A stretch of DNA of 9,770 nucleotides from an uncultured Saprospiraceae bacterium (GCA_938002705.1 CALLAG010000148.1:1-9770); one strand, 5' to 3'. Shown: positions 1 through 6,428, counted from the first letter of the stretch. The notes: generated from the sequence alone by a model not told the origin. Made by a program: numbers and translations.

Positions 1-673
1 CTACTGGCACTTCCTTGATCACCTCCACTTGCTTCTCTACTATCTTCTCAACTTCTTTGATAACTTCTACCGGCTTCTCGACTATCTTTTCTACTATCTT
101 CTCGACCTCTACTTCCTTGATCACTTCTGAGACAACTTCTATCTCTTTGATCACTTCTACCGGCTTCTCGACTATCTTTTCTACTTCTTTGATAACTTCC
201 ACTGGTCTATCTACTATCTTTTCTACTTCTATTTCTTTAATCACTTCTACTGGCTTCTCGACTATCTTCTCTACCTCCTTGATGACCTCTACTTCCTTGA
301 TTACTTCTGAGACAACTTCTATCTCTTTGATCACTTCTACTGGCTTCTCTACTATCTTTTCTACTATCTTCTCGACCTCCTTGATGACTTCTACTGGGAC
401 TTCTTTTATAACTTCGACTGGCCTATCTACGATCTTCTCTATCTCTATCTCCTTGATCACTTCTACTGGCTTCTATACTATCTTTTCTACTATTTTCTCG
501 ACCTCCTTAATCACCTCGACTGGTCTATCTACTATCTTCTCGACCTCCTTGATCACCTCTACCTCTTTGATGACCTCTACTTCCTTAATGACTTCTACTT
601 CTTTTATAACTTCTATTTCTTTCTCTACTTCTATCTCCTTTATGACTTCTATCTCTTTTTCTATCTCAATTTC
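1..673 (-). repeat. Degenerate protein-coding repeat tract (VEVIKE / VEKIVEKPV blocks)
   Basis: The tract consists of short in-frame modules of 6 to 12 codons: EVIKEV, EKIVEKPV, EKIVDRPV and EVVSEVIKE. A higher-order repeat is also visible. Positions 104-180 and 284-360 match at 74 of 77 bases with an offset of exactly 180 bp (60 codons). All three differences (122/302, 161/341, 170/350) fall at codon wobble positions and are synonymous. Throughout the tract the Val and Glu codons vary freely while the amino acids stay fixed. This suggests an old repeat kept under protein-level selection rather than fresh slippage. The alternating hydrophobic and charged pattern would suit an extended beta-like or helical rod. 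Confidence 0.85.
2..472 (-). pseudogene. Continuation of the repeat-tail reading frame beyond the premature stop (partial at window edge)
   Basis: Reading on past the TAG at 473-475 in the same frame gives 157 further codons with no stop before the window edge. They encode only the same repeat vocabulary: KPVEVIKE, EKIVDRPVEVIKE, EKIVEKIVEK and two copies of VVSEVIKEVEV. The stop codon sits where intact copies have glutamate (GAG), so a single G-to-T change on the coding strand (plus-strand C-to-A at 475) explains it. There is no in-frame Met codon in this stretch, so efficient independent translation is unlikely. I read it as the severed 3' part of the upstream gene. The alternatives are a base-call or assembly error in repetitive DNA, or readthrough. 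The true C-terminus lies outside the window. Confidence 0.65.
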
Positions 674-1003
674 GGTTGGCTTAGAAGAAAGCTGACTTAA
701 GAATCCTGTTTTTTCTGTCTCCCAAGAAGTAAACTTAGATGCCCAGTTGTTTTTCTCACTTTCATAATCTGACATTGCAGCACTGTACTTAGTTGAGTAT
801 TCGTCGTAATCTGATTTTAGACTCTTGTACTTATTCCTTTCAGTAGCTAGATCTGCTTCTAACTTAGCACGGTATGCTTTGTCGGCATTTCGGAAAGCCC
901 ACCATGTGAGAAATGCGGTAAGTAATAATCCAATAAGCGCCAATAACCAGCACCAAGGTTCTGCACCCCATACTATTAGTGGAAATATTGATTGAGTTAT
1001 CAT
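473..1003 (-). CDS. Membrane-anchored coiled-coil protein with VEVIKE-type repeat tail, ending at a premature stop
   Basis: The 176-residue product has a short N-terminus and one hydrophobic segment at about residues 17-37, rich in Leu and Trp. A charged, heptad-like region follows at about 40-105 (LEADLATERNKYKSLKSDYD and onward), which is probably a coiled coil. From residue 111 it becomes a low-complexity tail of V/I-E-V-I-K-E, V-E-K-I-V and D-R-P-V blocks. It ends at TAG (473-475), inside a repeat block that occurs intact elsewhere as VEKIVEKIVEKPVEVIKE, and the frame stays open beyond it. The ATG at 1003 is the only sensible start because it precedes the membrane segment. It lies 67 bp after the OmpA-like gene on the same strand, so the two are probably co-transcribed. 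Similar Bacteroidota proteins often carry a small C-terminal domain such as helix-hairpin-helix; if one exists here it is outside the window. The role is probably an envelope scaffold or spacer, but this is inferred. Confidence 0.75.
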   Translation of the reverse strand: MITQSIFPLIVWGAEPWCWLLALIGLLLTAFLTWWAFRNADKAYRAKLEADLATERNKYKSLKSDYDEYSTKYSAAMSDYESEKNNWASKFTSWETEKTGFLSQLSSKPTEIEIEKEIEVIKEIEVEKEIEVIKEVEVIKEVEVIKEVEVIKEVEKIVDRPVEVIKEVEKIVEKIV

Positions 1004-1070
1004 ATTATCTTGTGTTTTTTAAGTTGATTAATTTCTTGTTATGTATAAAAGCTGAATAATATATAGCACT

Positions 1071-1562
1071 CTATTGAGCTACCCCGAATGTAAATGATGC
1101 TGCCTTAGATAATGTATCACCCGCGGCACAGGTGGCTTCAAATTGTGAGCTTCTGGTTAAGACCTGATTCTTTCTCACACCGTTCTTGAGAAAGACCTGC
1201 TTAATATTCTCAGCTCTGGCTTCACCTAAATTTCTAAAATTATTATTAGGGTTACGTTCGTCAGAGGCATAGTGCCCTGTTATGGTCACTGCACGTCGTT
1301 CATTATCGATCAGATAATTATTAATAGTAGCAAGTGCATTATCTAAGTAATTGTCCGACAATATCAGATTAGAATTAGACCTTAGAAACTTGACATTACC
1401 ATTCCCTTCATAGCTGAGATTATTACCATCACTAAATGTCATTTTCTCACATCCATCATCTACAGGACCAGCAGAATTAGGTCCACAAGTAAAAAACCAC
1501 CATATCCATGTCAAAAATATTATCCATATAGCAAGGACAATTATCCACATTAACCTACTCAT
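1071..1562 (-). CDS. Small membrane-anchored OmpA-family (peptidoglycan-binding-like) protein
   Basis: This 163-residue protein starts with an uncleaved-looking, Trp-rich membrane segment at about residues 4-24. A short linker with Cys26 and Cys38 follows, then a C-terminal OmpA-like domain at about 57-160. The domain shows the expected pattern of a predicted helix (LDNALATINNYL, 73-84), a strand ending in TGH (95-97), and NLGEARAENIKQVF (111-124). The last corresponds to the N-x-x-x-x-R-A helix that contacts peptidoglycan in OmpA domains; Arg116 matches the conserved arginine. The usual GHTD is replaced by GHYASDE, so the diaminopimelate-contact Asp is shifted or replaced. It probably ties the inner membrane to peptidoglycan. 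It is the first gene of a likely pair with the downstream coiled-coil repeat protein. The fold is assigned from motif pattern; the exact role is unknown. Confidence 0.75.
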   Translation of the reverse strand: MSRLMWIIVLAIWIIFLTWIWWFFTCGPNSAGPVDDGCEKMTFSDGNNLSYEGNGNVKFLRSNSNLILSDNYLDNALATINNYLIDNERRAVTITGHYASDERNPNNNFRNLGEARAENIKQVFLKNGVRKNQVLTRSSQFEATCAAGDTLSKAASFTFGVAQ

Positions 1563-1644
1563 ATTGAATGTGTTATGAATTAATTATTAAGAAAAAAAAT
1601 TAGTATAGAAAGTATTCCTGAATTCGGAATTTAATCAGAGAAAA

Positions 1645-1674
1645 CTAATTTACTCTTTTTGTTAGACGTAGCAA
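1645..1674 (-). promoter_or_regulatory. Candidate Bacteroidota-type promoter for the OmpA-like gene
   Basis: On the minus strand TTG (1674-1672) is followed after 19 nt by TAAATTAG (1652-1645). This matches five of the six fixed positions of the Bacteroidota -7 element TAnnTTTG, at a suitable spacing from the -33 TTG. It would give a leader of roughly 75 nt before the ATG at 1562. In AT-rich DNA such matches arise by chance, so this is weak. I see nothing else convincing in the 243 bp between the divergent genes (1563-1805) apart from short AT-rich inverted repeats. Confidence 0.3.
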
Positions 1675-1805
1675 AACTTAAAGTGGGACAATTATTATTG
1701 AATTAATTTTATATCTCACTGATTTATATCATAATTTACGTTTATTTGATAGCAATCATAACATATAATTGTTGATTATAAACTTCAGCAAAAGCTGTAA
1801 ATAAA

Positions 1806-3038
1806 TTGAAGAATAATTCTAGAAGAGAGTTCCTGCATCACTGCACATGGATAAGTATCGCATGCTCTTGTGCACCCATCTCTGCATTAGGCCTAAGCCC
1901 TGAAGCACCTGATTGGGCTTCTATAAAAGCACAATTTCTTGTAGATGATTATCCTATTATGAATCTGAATAGCGGTAGTGCTGGTATAATGTCCAAGCGA
2001 ACTCTCGCTAAGTATGTAGAATACCTTACTCTGATCAACAGTCATGCACCTTACGAGATTCTCCAGACATGGCAAGAACAAATACGCAATAACTTACAGA
2101 GATTAGCTCATCATATACATGCATCACAGGGCCACTTATACCTACTGAGAAATAGTACTGAAGCACTTAACATCGTACTGTGGGGCAAGCAATGGAATAA
2201 AAAAGATGAAATCATCCACGCTACATCCGACTACCCATTAATGATCAATACACTAGAGCAACTAAAAAGCGCCAAGAAAATAAAAATAAAAACAATAGAT
2301 CACGGTCAACTTAAGAATATATCCGATGACGACATAGTCAAAAACTATGAAAGAAAAATAAACAAAAGAACCAAGCTCCTCATCCTTACTTATATCACGC
2401 ATAGAGAAGGCCATATATTTCCAATAAAGAAAATATGCAGCATGGCTAAGAGCTACGGTGTAGAAGTATTAGTAGATGCTGCACATGCTATCGGACATAT
2501 AGAACACAATGTAGATGAGATAGACTGCGATTATTATACAAGTAGCTTACATAAGTGGCTTAATGCTCCGCTGGGTAGTGGTCTTCTGTATGTAAAGAGT
2601 GCTAAACTAGAGGCATTACAACCACCCCTGTCCTACCCTGACCATAGATCAGATCAAGCTAACAAATTAGAGTACTTAGGTACAAGACCTTATCAGAATG
2701 GTATGGCACTCGGCCATGCAATAGATGAACTAGAAAAGATAGGCATAGAGAACAAACAAAAAAGATTACATAATCTAAAAAAATACTGGACTGACAGAAT
2801 AGCCGCAGAGAACAGTATGGATATCATAACAGACACCAATAGGTCATGTGCTATAGCCTCTGTTAAAATCTCCAAGCCCCTCAGTAAAGTTTCTCAAGCC
2901 CTCAAAAATGACTATAACATTCACGTCAAAAAATCCGGATATATAGGAGAAGGTTTTCTCAGGGTATCACCTAATATATTTACACTCGAATCAGACCTGG
3001 ATTACTTTGTAGAATCTCTGAAGACTATCTGTACATAG
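1806..3038 (+). CDS. Class V aminotransferase-fold PLP enzyme with twin-arginine signal
   Basis: The 410-residue protein belongs to the fold-type I PLP family of cysteine desulfurases and isopenicillin N epimerase-like enzymes. Visible family features are an N-terminal LNSGSAG (54-60), the phosphate-binding RNSTEALN (115-122), the VDAAHAIG block with Asp224 and His227, the Schiff-base lysine Lys250 in SSLHKW, LGTRP (291-295) and the substrate-carboxylate arginine region GFLRVSPNIF (Arg386). Residues 5-10 read SRREFL, a Tat-type motif, followed by a modest hydrophobic stretch to about residue 30, which suggests export to the periplasm already folded. The start is TTG: an in-frame TAA lies at 1779-1781, and the first internal ATG (residue 52) would remove the signal and part of the fold. 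The substrate cannot be told from sequence. It appears monocistronic and is divergent from the OmpA-like gene. Confidence 0.88.
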   Translation: MKNNSRREFLHHCTWISIACSCAPISALGLSPEAPDWASIKAQFLVDDYPIMNLNSGSAGIMSKRTLAKYVEYLTLINSHAPYEILQTWQEQIRNNLQRLAHHIHASQGHLYLLRNSTEALNIVLWGKQWNKKDEIIHATSDYPLMINTLEQLKSAKKIKIKTIDHGQLKNISDDDIVKNYERKINKRTKLLILTYITHREGHIFPIKKICSMAKSYGVEVLVDAAHAIGHIEHNVDEIDCDYYTSSLHKWLNAPLGSGLLYVKSAKLEALQPPLSYPDHRSDQANKLEYLGTRPYQNGMALGHAIDELEKIGIENKQKRLHNLKKYWTDRIAAENSMDIITDTNRSCAIASVKISKPLSKVSQALKNDYNIHVKKSGYIGEGFLRVSPNIFTLESDLDYFVESLKTICT

Positions 3039-3082
3039 AAGTACAATTAATAAGTGACAAAAAACCATATAGCTGAATCAAC

Positions 3083-3113
3083 TTGACTTTAGCCATAATA
3101 AGTTATAAAATTG
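3083..3113 (+). promoter_or_regulatory. Candidate promoter of the dodecin gene
   Basis: TTG (3083-3085) is followed after 20 nt by TAAAATTG (3106-3113), which matches five of the six fixed positions of the Bacteroidota -7 element TAnnTTTG. The same stretch also reads as a sigma70-like TTGACT, 17-bp spacer, TAAAAT. The ATG lies about 31 nt downstream, which suits a short A-rich leader. This indicates that the dodecin has its own promoter rather than relying on readthrough from the aminotransferase gene. Confidence 0.5.
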
Positions 3114-3120
3114 CAATTTT
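3107..3120. promoter_or_regulatory. 14-bp perfect palindrome at the dodecin promoter
   Basis: AAAATTGCAATTTT is a perfect palindrome that overlaps the predicted -7 box and start-site region of the dodecin promoter. This is where a repressor operator would block initiation. No binding protein can be named, and AT-rich palindromes also occur by chance. Confidence 0.3.
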
Positions 3121-3144
3121 CATAAACTATAAAAATCAAGTAAA

Positions 3145-3345
3145 ATGTCTGTAGTTAAAGTTATCGAAGTATTATCTAACTCTAGCAAAAGCTGGGAAGA
3201 CGCAACTCAAAAAGGAATCTTAAAAGCTGGAGAATCTATACAAGGAATTAAATCAGCTTTCGTACAATCACACAGTGTGACTGTCAACAAAAATAAAATT
3301 AAAGAGTATAGAGTTAATCTAAAAATTTCTTTCGTAGTCAAATAA
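3145..3345 (+). CDS. Dodecin family protein
   Basis: At 66 residues it has the usual dodecin length and layout: strand VVKVIEV (3-9), the conserved S-K-S-W-E-D-A helix start (14-20), a helix to about residue 36, then two long strands (AFVQSHSVTV and KEYRVNLKISF). Dodecins assemble as hollow dodecamers that bind flavin or act as flavin buffers in the cytoplasm. By eye alignment to the Halobacterium protein, the flavin-stacking Trp36 corresponds to Ser37 and the flavin-contacting Gln55 to Arg56. Ligand binding may therefore differ from classical flavin dodecins. A promoter and palindrome lie just upstream and a hairpin terminator just downstream, so it is a stand-alone transcription unit. The family assignment is firm; the ligand is uncertain. 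Confidence 0.93.
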   Translation: MSVVKVIEVLSNSSKSWEDATQKGILKAGESIQGIKSAFVQSHSVTVNKNKIKEYRVNLKISFVVK

Positions 3346-3365
3346 ACTACGAAAAAGAGTCCAAT

Positions 3366-3404
3366 AAAAAAACGGAAACAGTTGTTATACTGCTTCCGTT
3401 TTTT
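3366..3404. terminator. Bidirectional hairpin terminator between dodecin and corA
   Basis: An A-run followed by CGGAAACAG pairs with CTGCTTCCG followed by a T-run (3390-3404) across an 8-nt loop. One A:C mismatch interrupts the stem on the plus strand; on the minus strand it is a G:U wobble. A-runs and T-runs flank both arms, so it can end transcription of the plus-strand dodecin and of the convergent minus-strand corA operon. Confidence 0.8.
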
Positions 3405-3432
3405 AATTTAATATATCACCATCTGCACTTTT

Positions 3433-4497
3433 CTAAAACCAATTCTTCCTCCTAAAGTATATTAGCATGCCTATAGTCAGCACTATCATAACAGCCCACA
3501 TAATAAAGTAACTGTACCGATACTTAAGCTCTGGCACAAACTCAAAGTTAGTACCATAGATACCTGCGATAAAAGTAAGTGGTATAAATATCACAGAAAA
3601 TATTGTCAAAAACTTCATGATATCATTAAGCTTACTGCTTATAGTTGTATGATATATATTAAGCTGATCTGATAGTATCTCTCTGTAGCTATCAGAGGAC
3701 TCGATAGCGTGATGGATATTATCTTGCAGTTCTTTGATATGTAGCTCTGTACTATCATTAATCAGCTCCGACTCTATCTTAGATAGTGTCAGTATCATAT
3801 CTCTAGCGGGCTTGATATTTTTTCTTATAAAGTTAAGTTCTTGTTTGTCTGCATTGATTTCTTCGATGATAGTATGCTTAGGATTTGCGATAAGCTTCTC
3901 TTCCAGAGCTTCTATTTTCTCCCCTAATGTGCTTAACACGTAGATATAATTATCGATTACGATATCAAGTAAGGCATAGCCAAGATAATCTGTCCCACCA
4001 TTTCTGATTCTCTTTTTTTGTTTTCTGATTCTATCTCTGACAGGCTCGAATACGTCTCCTTTCTTCTCCTGAAAAGATATAATAACTGACTTAGTCATTA
4101 TGATACTCAGCGTCTCTACATTGATCTCATCAGAAGCGTCATCTTGTTGTAGCATCTTGATAGACATAAAAATACAATTATCATATTCTTGTACTTTAGG
4201 TCTTGCATGTGTATTCATAACATCAGCTAAGACGATAGGCTCTAGTTCGAACACCTGACTTATCTCACGCATAAGTTCTACGTTATGCAAGCCATCTACA
4301 TTTAGCCATGTGACAGTATCTTTATCTCGATACTTGAGAGCTTCCTTGACTGTGCTTATAACATTATCCTCCATGTTATTAGAATCAAAATCTATAATAC
4401 GCAATCCTACATAATCAACTTTCTGCTCACCTCTGAATACTAGAGCGTCAGGTGATAATCCTATTTCTTCTTTATTTTTAGTTATAAATCGTGGCAT
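3433..4497 (-). CDS. corA: CorA-type magnesium/cobalt channel
   Basis: The 354-residue protein has the normal CorA length and layout. A large cytoplasmic alpha/beta domain (about 1-230) includes the VTWLNVDGL and LADVMNTHARPKVQEYDN motifs, and a long stalk helix runs to about 292. Two membrane helices near the C-terminus (about 293-313 and 329-348) and a basic RRKNWF tail complete it. The pore-entry signature is Gly315-Thr316-Asn317 in IYGTNFE rather than the usual Gly-Met-Asn; the rest of the loop (FEFVPEL) is normal. CorA pentamers carry Mg2+ (also Co2+ and Ni2+) across the inner membrane. It is the last gene of a probable FKBP-yheT-mscS-corA operon, 30 bp after mscS, and ends at the shared hairpin terminator. 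The DNA reads GGT ACT AAC, so the variant is unambiguous here. Confidence 0.93.
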   Translation of the reverse strand: MPRFITKNKEEIGLSPDALVFRGEQKVDYVGLRIIDFDSNNMEDNVISTVKEALKYRDKDTVTWLNVDGLHNVELMREISQVFELEPIVLADVMNTHARPKVQEYDNCIFMSIKMLQQDDASDEINVETLSIIMTKSVIISFQEKKGDVFEPVRDRIRKQKKRIRNGGTDYLGYALLDIVIDNYIYVLSTLGEKIEALEEKLIANPKHTIIEEINADKQELNFIRKNIKPARDMILTLSKIESELINDSTELHIKELQDNIHHAIESSDSYREILSDQLNIYHTTISSKLNDIMKFLTIFSVIFIPLTFIAGIYGTNFEFVPELKYRYSYFIMWAVMIVLTIGMLIYFRRKNWF

Positions 4498-4527
4498 GAC
4501 AGTAATCTAATTTCTGAAAATTACGAA

Positions 4528-5343
4528 TTAATTTTCTTGATGTAAATGCACATCCATTTGCGGGAAAGGAATATTTAATCCTTCCTTGGCAAAGTTTCGG
4601 TAGACTTTTTCATTTAACTGAAAGTATACGGGCCAGTAATCTGCAGCTTCTACCCATGCCCTCACAGCGATATTAACCGAGCTATCACCCAATTCTGATA
4701 GAGCTATAAAAAGTGCTGGATCTTCTAATATACGAGGATCCTCACTTGCCAGCCGAGTGATAACTTCTCTTGCCTTATCATAGTCATCACCATACGCAAT
4801 TCCAAAAGTCCAATCTACTCTCCTAAGCGGCTCAGTCGTGTAATTAATTAATGGAAGATTAGATAGCTTACCATTAGGTATAACAACGGTTTTATTATCG
4901 AGAGTTTTTAAGATTGTGTTGAAGATATGAATTTCACTTACGACACCTCTAAAACTCTCCGCTTCTATAAAGTCCCCTACTCTGTAAGGCCTAAAAACGA
5001 GTATGACCACACTTCCTGCAAAGTTCTGTAGAGTACCCGATAGCGCCAGACCTATCGCTAATCCTGCCGACCCTATTATAGCTACAAATGAGGTCATCTG
5101 AATCCCAATAGTCCCTAACACACTTATAACAAGCAATATTTTTAATAGTGTACTTATCAAAGCTTTGACAAACGGCCTCAAGGTTGGATCTATATCTTTT
5201 CTATCCAAAATCTGATTACTCGCATGGATCAAAAATTTGATAACCCATTTACCAATAAACCATATGATGAGAGCGATGATAATCTTAGGTACATAGACGA
5301 GCGATACCTCAAGGATTTTTTTTAATATTTGATCAGAATTCAT
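4528..5343 (-). CDS. mscS: Small-conductance mechanosensitive channel, MscS family
   Basis: At 271 residues it is close to the E. coli MscS length. Two N-terminal membrane helices (about 15-38 and 62-82) precede the pore-lining TM3, a Gly/Ala-rich helix at about 87-115 containing SAGLAIGLALSG and TLQNFAGS. The FRPYRVGDFIE motif (118-127) opens the beta domain. It is followed by the PNG element (156-158) with KLSN, and the cytoplasmic cage ends with NIPFPQMDVHL (257-267). The channel opens under membrane tension to release osmolytes during hypo-osmotic shock. All core elements are present, so it should be functional. The neighbours are yheT upstream (91 bp) and corA downstream (30 bp). A stem-loop sits 15 nt before the ATG. 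The leader is A-rich without a Shine-Dalgarno sequence. Confidence 0.94.
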   Translation of the reverse strand: MNSDQILKKILEVSLVYVPKIIIALIIWFIGKWVIKFLIHASNQILDRKDIDPTLRPFVKALISTLLKILLVISVLGTIGIQMTSFVAIIGSAGLAIGLALSGTLQNFAGSVVILVFRPYRVGDFIEAESFRGVVSEIHIFNTILKTLDNKTVVIPNGKLSNLPLINYTTEPLRRVDWTFGIAYGDDYDKAREVITRLASEDPRILEDPALFIALSELGDSSVNIAVRAWVEAADYWPVYFQLNEKVYRNFAKEGLNIPFPQMDVHLHQEN

Positions 5344-5358
5344 ATGTTGATATTTAAT

Positions 5359-5392
5359 TTTCTACACTAATAACTGTAGTTACGTGTAGAAA
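5359..5392 (-). promoter_or_regulatory. Stem-loop in the mscS leader
   Basis: TTTCTACAC (5359-5367) and GTGTAGAAA (5384-5392) form a perfect 9-bp inverted repeat. The 16-nt interior contains a second nested repeat (TAACT/AGTTA). On the minus strand the structure ends 15 nt before the mscS ATG and is followed by A-rich sequence rather than a U-run, so it is not a typical intrinsic terminator. It could be an RNA structure that affects mscS translation or mRNA stability, or a DNA operator for an internal promoter. Confidence 0.5.
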
Positions 5393-5434
5393 TAGTTGAA
5401 GTGTTTTTAGGCTATTAATTAGTTAATCCTATGA

Positions 5435-6388
5435 TTATTTATCTATAAAGGATAATATCTGCTCCTCTTCCCAGTAGACAGATTGTCCTCTCTGTACAAA
5501 TCCCACATGTCCTCCATACTTGGGAAAACATCCAGTTACATTTTCATTAGTATTGATCTCAATATACGGATAGCATTCTTCTGGAAGAAATGGATCGTCT
5601 AAGGCATTGATGATCATAGTCGGCTTAGCTATAGAACTGATATATGGCTTAGCAGAGCATGATGTATAATAGTCATCAGCATCTCGATATCCGTGTACAG
5701 GACCTGTATACACATCATCAAAGTCATAAAGCGTACGGACACTATCGATCGCGTCTATATTATAAAAACCAGGATATTGCTGAGCTTTTTGTCTGACTTT
5801 TATTTTGAGGGATTTGAGAAATTTACTTTCGTAGATAAAATTAGACTTCTTTCCTATGTTGAGCGATCCTGCCTTGAGATCTACGGGTACAGACACGGCA
5901 ACACAAGCCCTGATCCTATCTGCCATATAGTATAATCCATCTCCCATGTACTTAAGGACAAGATTACCTCCCAGACTGAATCCTACAAGAACGATCTCTT
6001 CATACTCTTGTACATACTCTTCTACTACCCTATTGAGATCATAAGTGGCACCACTATTATATATAATCTTCTGCTTATTGATCTCACCGCTACAGCCGCG
6101 ATAGTTCATAGCCGCGATGTCCCATCCATTGCTATGCAGATGAGCTGCGGTACCAAGTATATAAGTGGACTGACTGCTGCCTTCTAATCCATGACATAGA
6201 ATCGCTAATCTGGTATTAGATTGCTTAAGCAGATCTATATCTAAGAAGTCATCATCATCAGTTATCAGTCTCTGACGTACATAACTAACGGGTGGGTCCT
6301 TACGGAATAAGGTCGGGTATATGGTATTGATATGACCATTTCTCAAGAACCAAGCAGGCCTGTATTCTTTCTTGTTTTCTTTATACAA
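5435..6388 (-). CDS. YheT-family alpha/beta hydrolase
   Basis: The 317-residue enzyme carries the family's N-terminal signature: PAWFLRNGHINTIYPTLFR (11-29), with the H-x-x-T-I-Y-P motif at 19-25. The oxyanion-hole segment is CHGLEGSS (65-72) and the NYRGCSGE motif is at 95-102. The nucleophile elbow GFSLGGN holds Ser138, the catalytic acid lies in LDDPF (Asp264 or Asp265), and the histidine is His294 in GGHVGF. It is cytoplasmic with no signal peptide. Substrates of this family (carboxylesters or lipid-like esters) are poorly defined. The start is TTG at 6388: an in-frame TGA lies about 21 nt upstream, and the next in-frame Met (residue 94) is inside the fold. It lies 40 bp after the FKBP gene and 91 bp before mscS, so it is probably in the same operon. 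Confidence 0.9.
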   Translation of the reverse strand: MYKENKKEYRPAWFLRNGHINTIYPTLFRKDPPVSYVRQRLITDDDDFLDIDLLKQSNTRLAILCHGLEGSSQSTYILGTAAHLHSNGWDIAAMNYRGCSGEINKQKIIYNSGATYDLNRVVEEYVQEYEEIVLVGFSLGGNLVLKYMGDGLYYMADRIRACVAVSVPVDLKAGSLNIGKKSNFIYESKFLKSLKIKVRQKAQQYPGFYNIDAIDSVRTLYDFDDVYTGPVHGYRDADDYYTSCSAKPYISSIAKPTMIINALDDPFLPEECYPYIEINTNENVTGCFPKYGGHVGFVQRGQSVYWEEEQILSFIDK

Positions 6389-6403
6389 ATTAGATAAGAT
6401 AGA

Positions 6404-6423
6404 ATTTCATCAAGTGATGAAAT
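6404..6423 (-). promoter_or_regulatory. Stem-loop between the FKBP and yheT genes
   Basis: ATTTCATCAAGTGATGAAAT is a near-perfect 20-bp palindrome with 9-bp arms and a central AG, giving an 8-bp stem with a 4-nt loop in RNA. It begins 5 nt after the FKBP stop codon and ends 15 nt before the yheT TTG start. The following minus-strand sequence is TTCTATCTTATC, only mildly U-rich. It could be a weak attenuating terminator, an mRNA-stabilising element, or a structure that controls yheT translation. Confidence 0.5.
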
Positions 6424-6428
6424 ATACT

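Noticed and set aside
1..673. Possible CRISPR array or non-coding satellite because of the dense repetition
   Set aside because: The repeats have no constant repeat/spacer layout, keep a codon frame, and vary at wobble sites, so they are protein-coding.
15..695. Long plus-strand open frame rich in Ser, Thr, Phe and Ile opposite the repeat tract
   Set aside because: It is the antisense image of the VEVIKE repeat codons, stays open only because of the repeat composition, and has no leader or recognisable domain.
1764..1797. Short inverted repeats TATAAT/ATTATA and CAGC/GCTG before the TTG start of the aminotransferase gene
   Set aside because: Arms of 4 to 6 bp in AT-rich DNA are expected by chance, and they do not align with a credible promoter or terminator.
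4502..4524. GTAAT/ATTAC inverted repeat before corA, considered as a third member of the intercistronic hairpin set
   Set aside because: The arms are only 5 bp with a 13-nt loop, and the spacing to the start (4 nt) does not match the other two.
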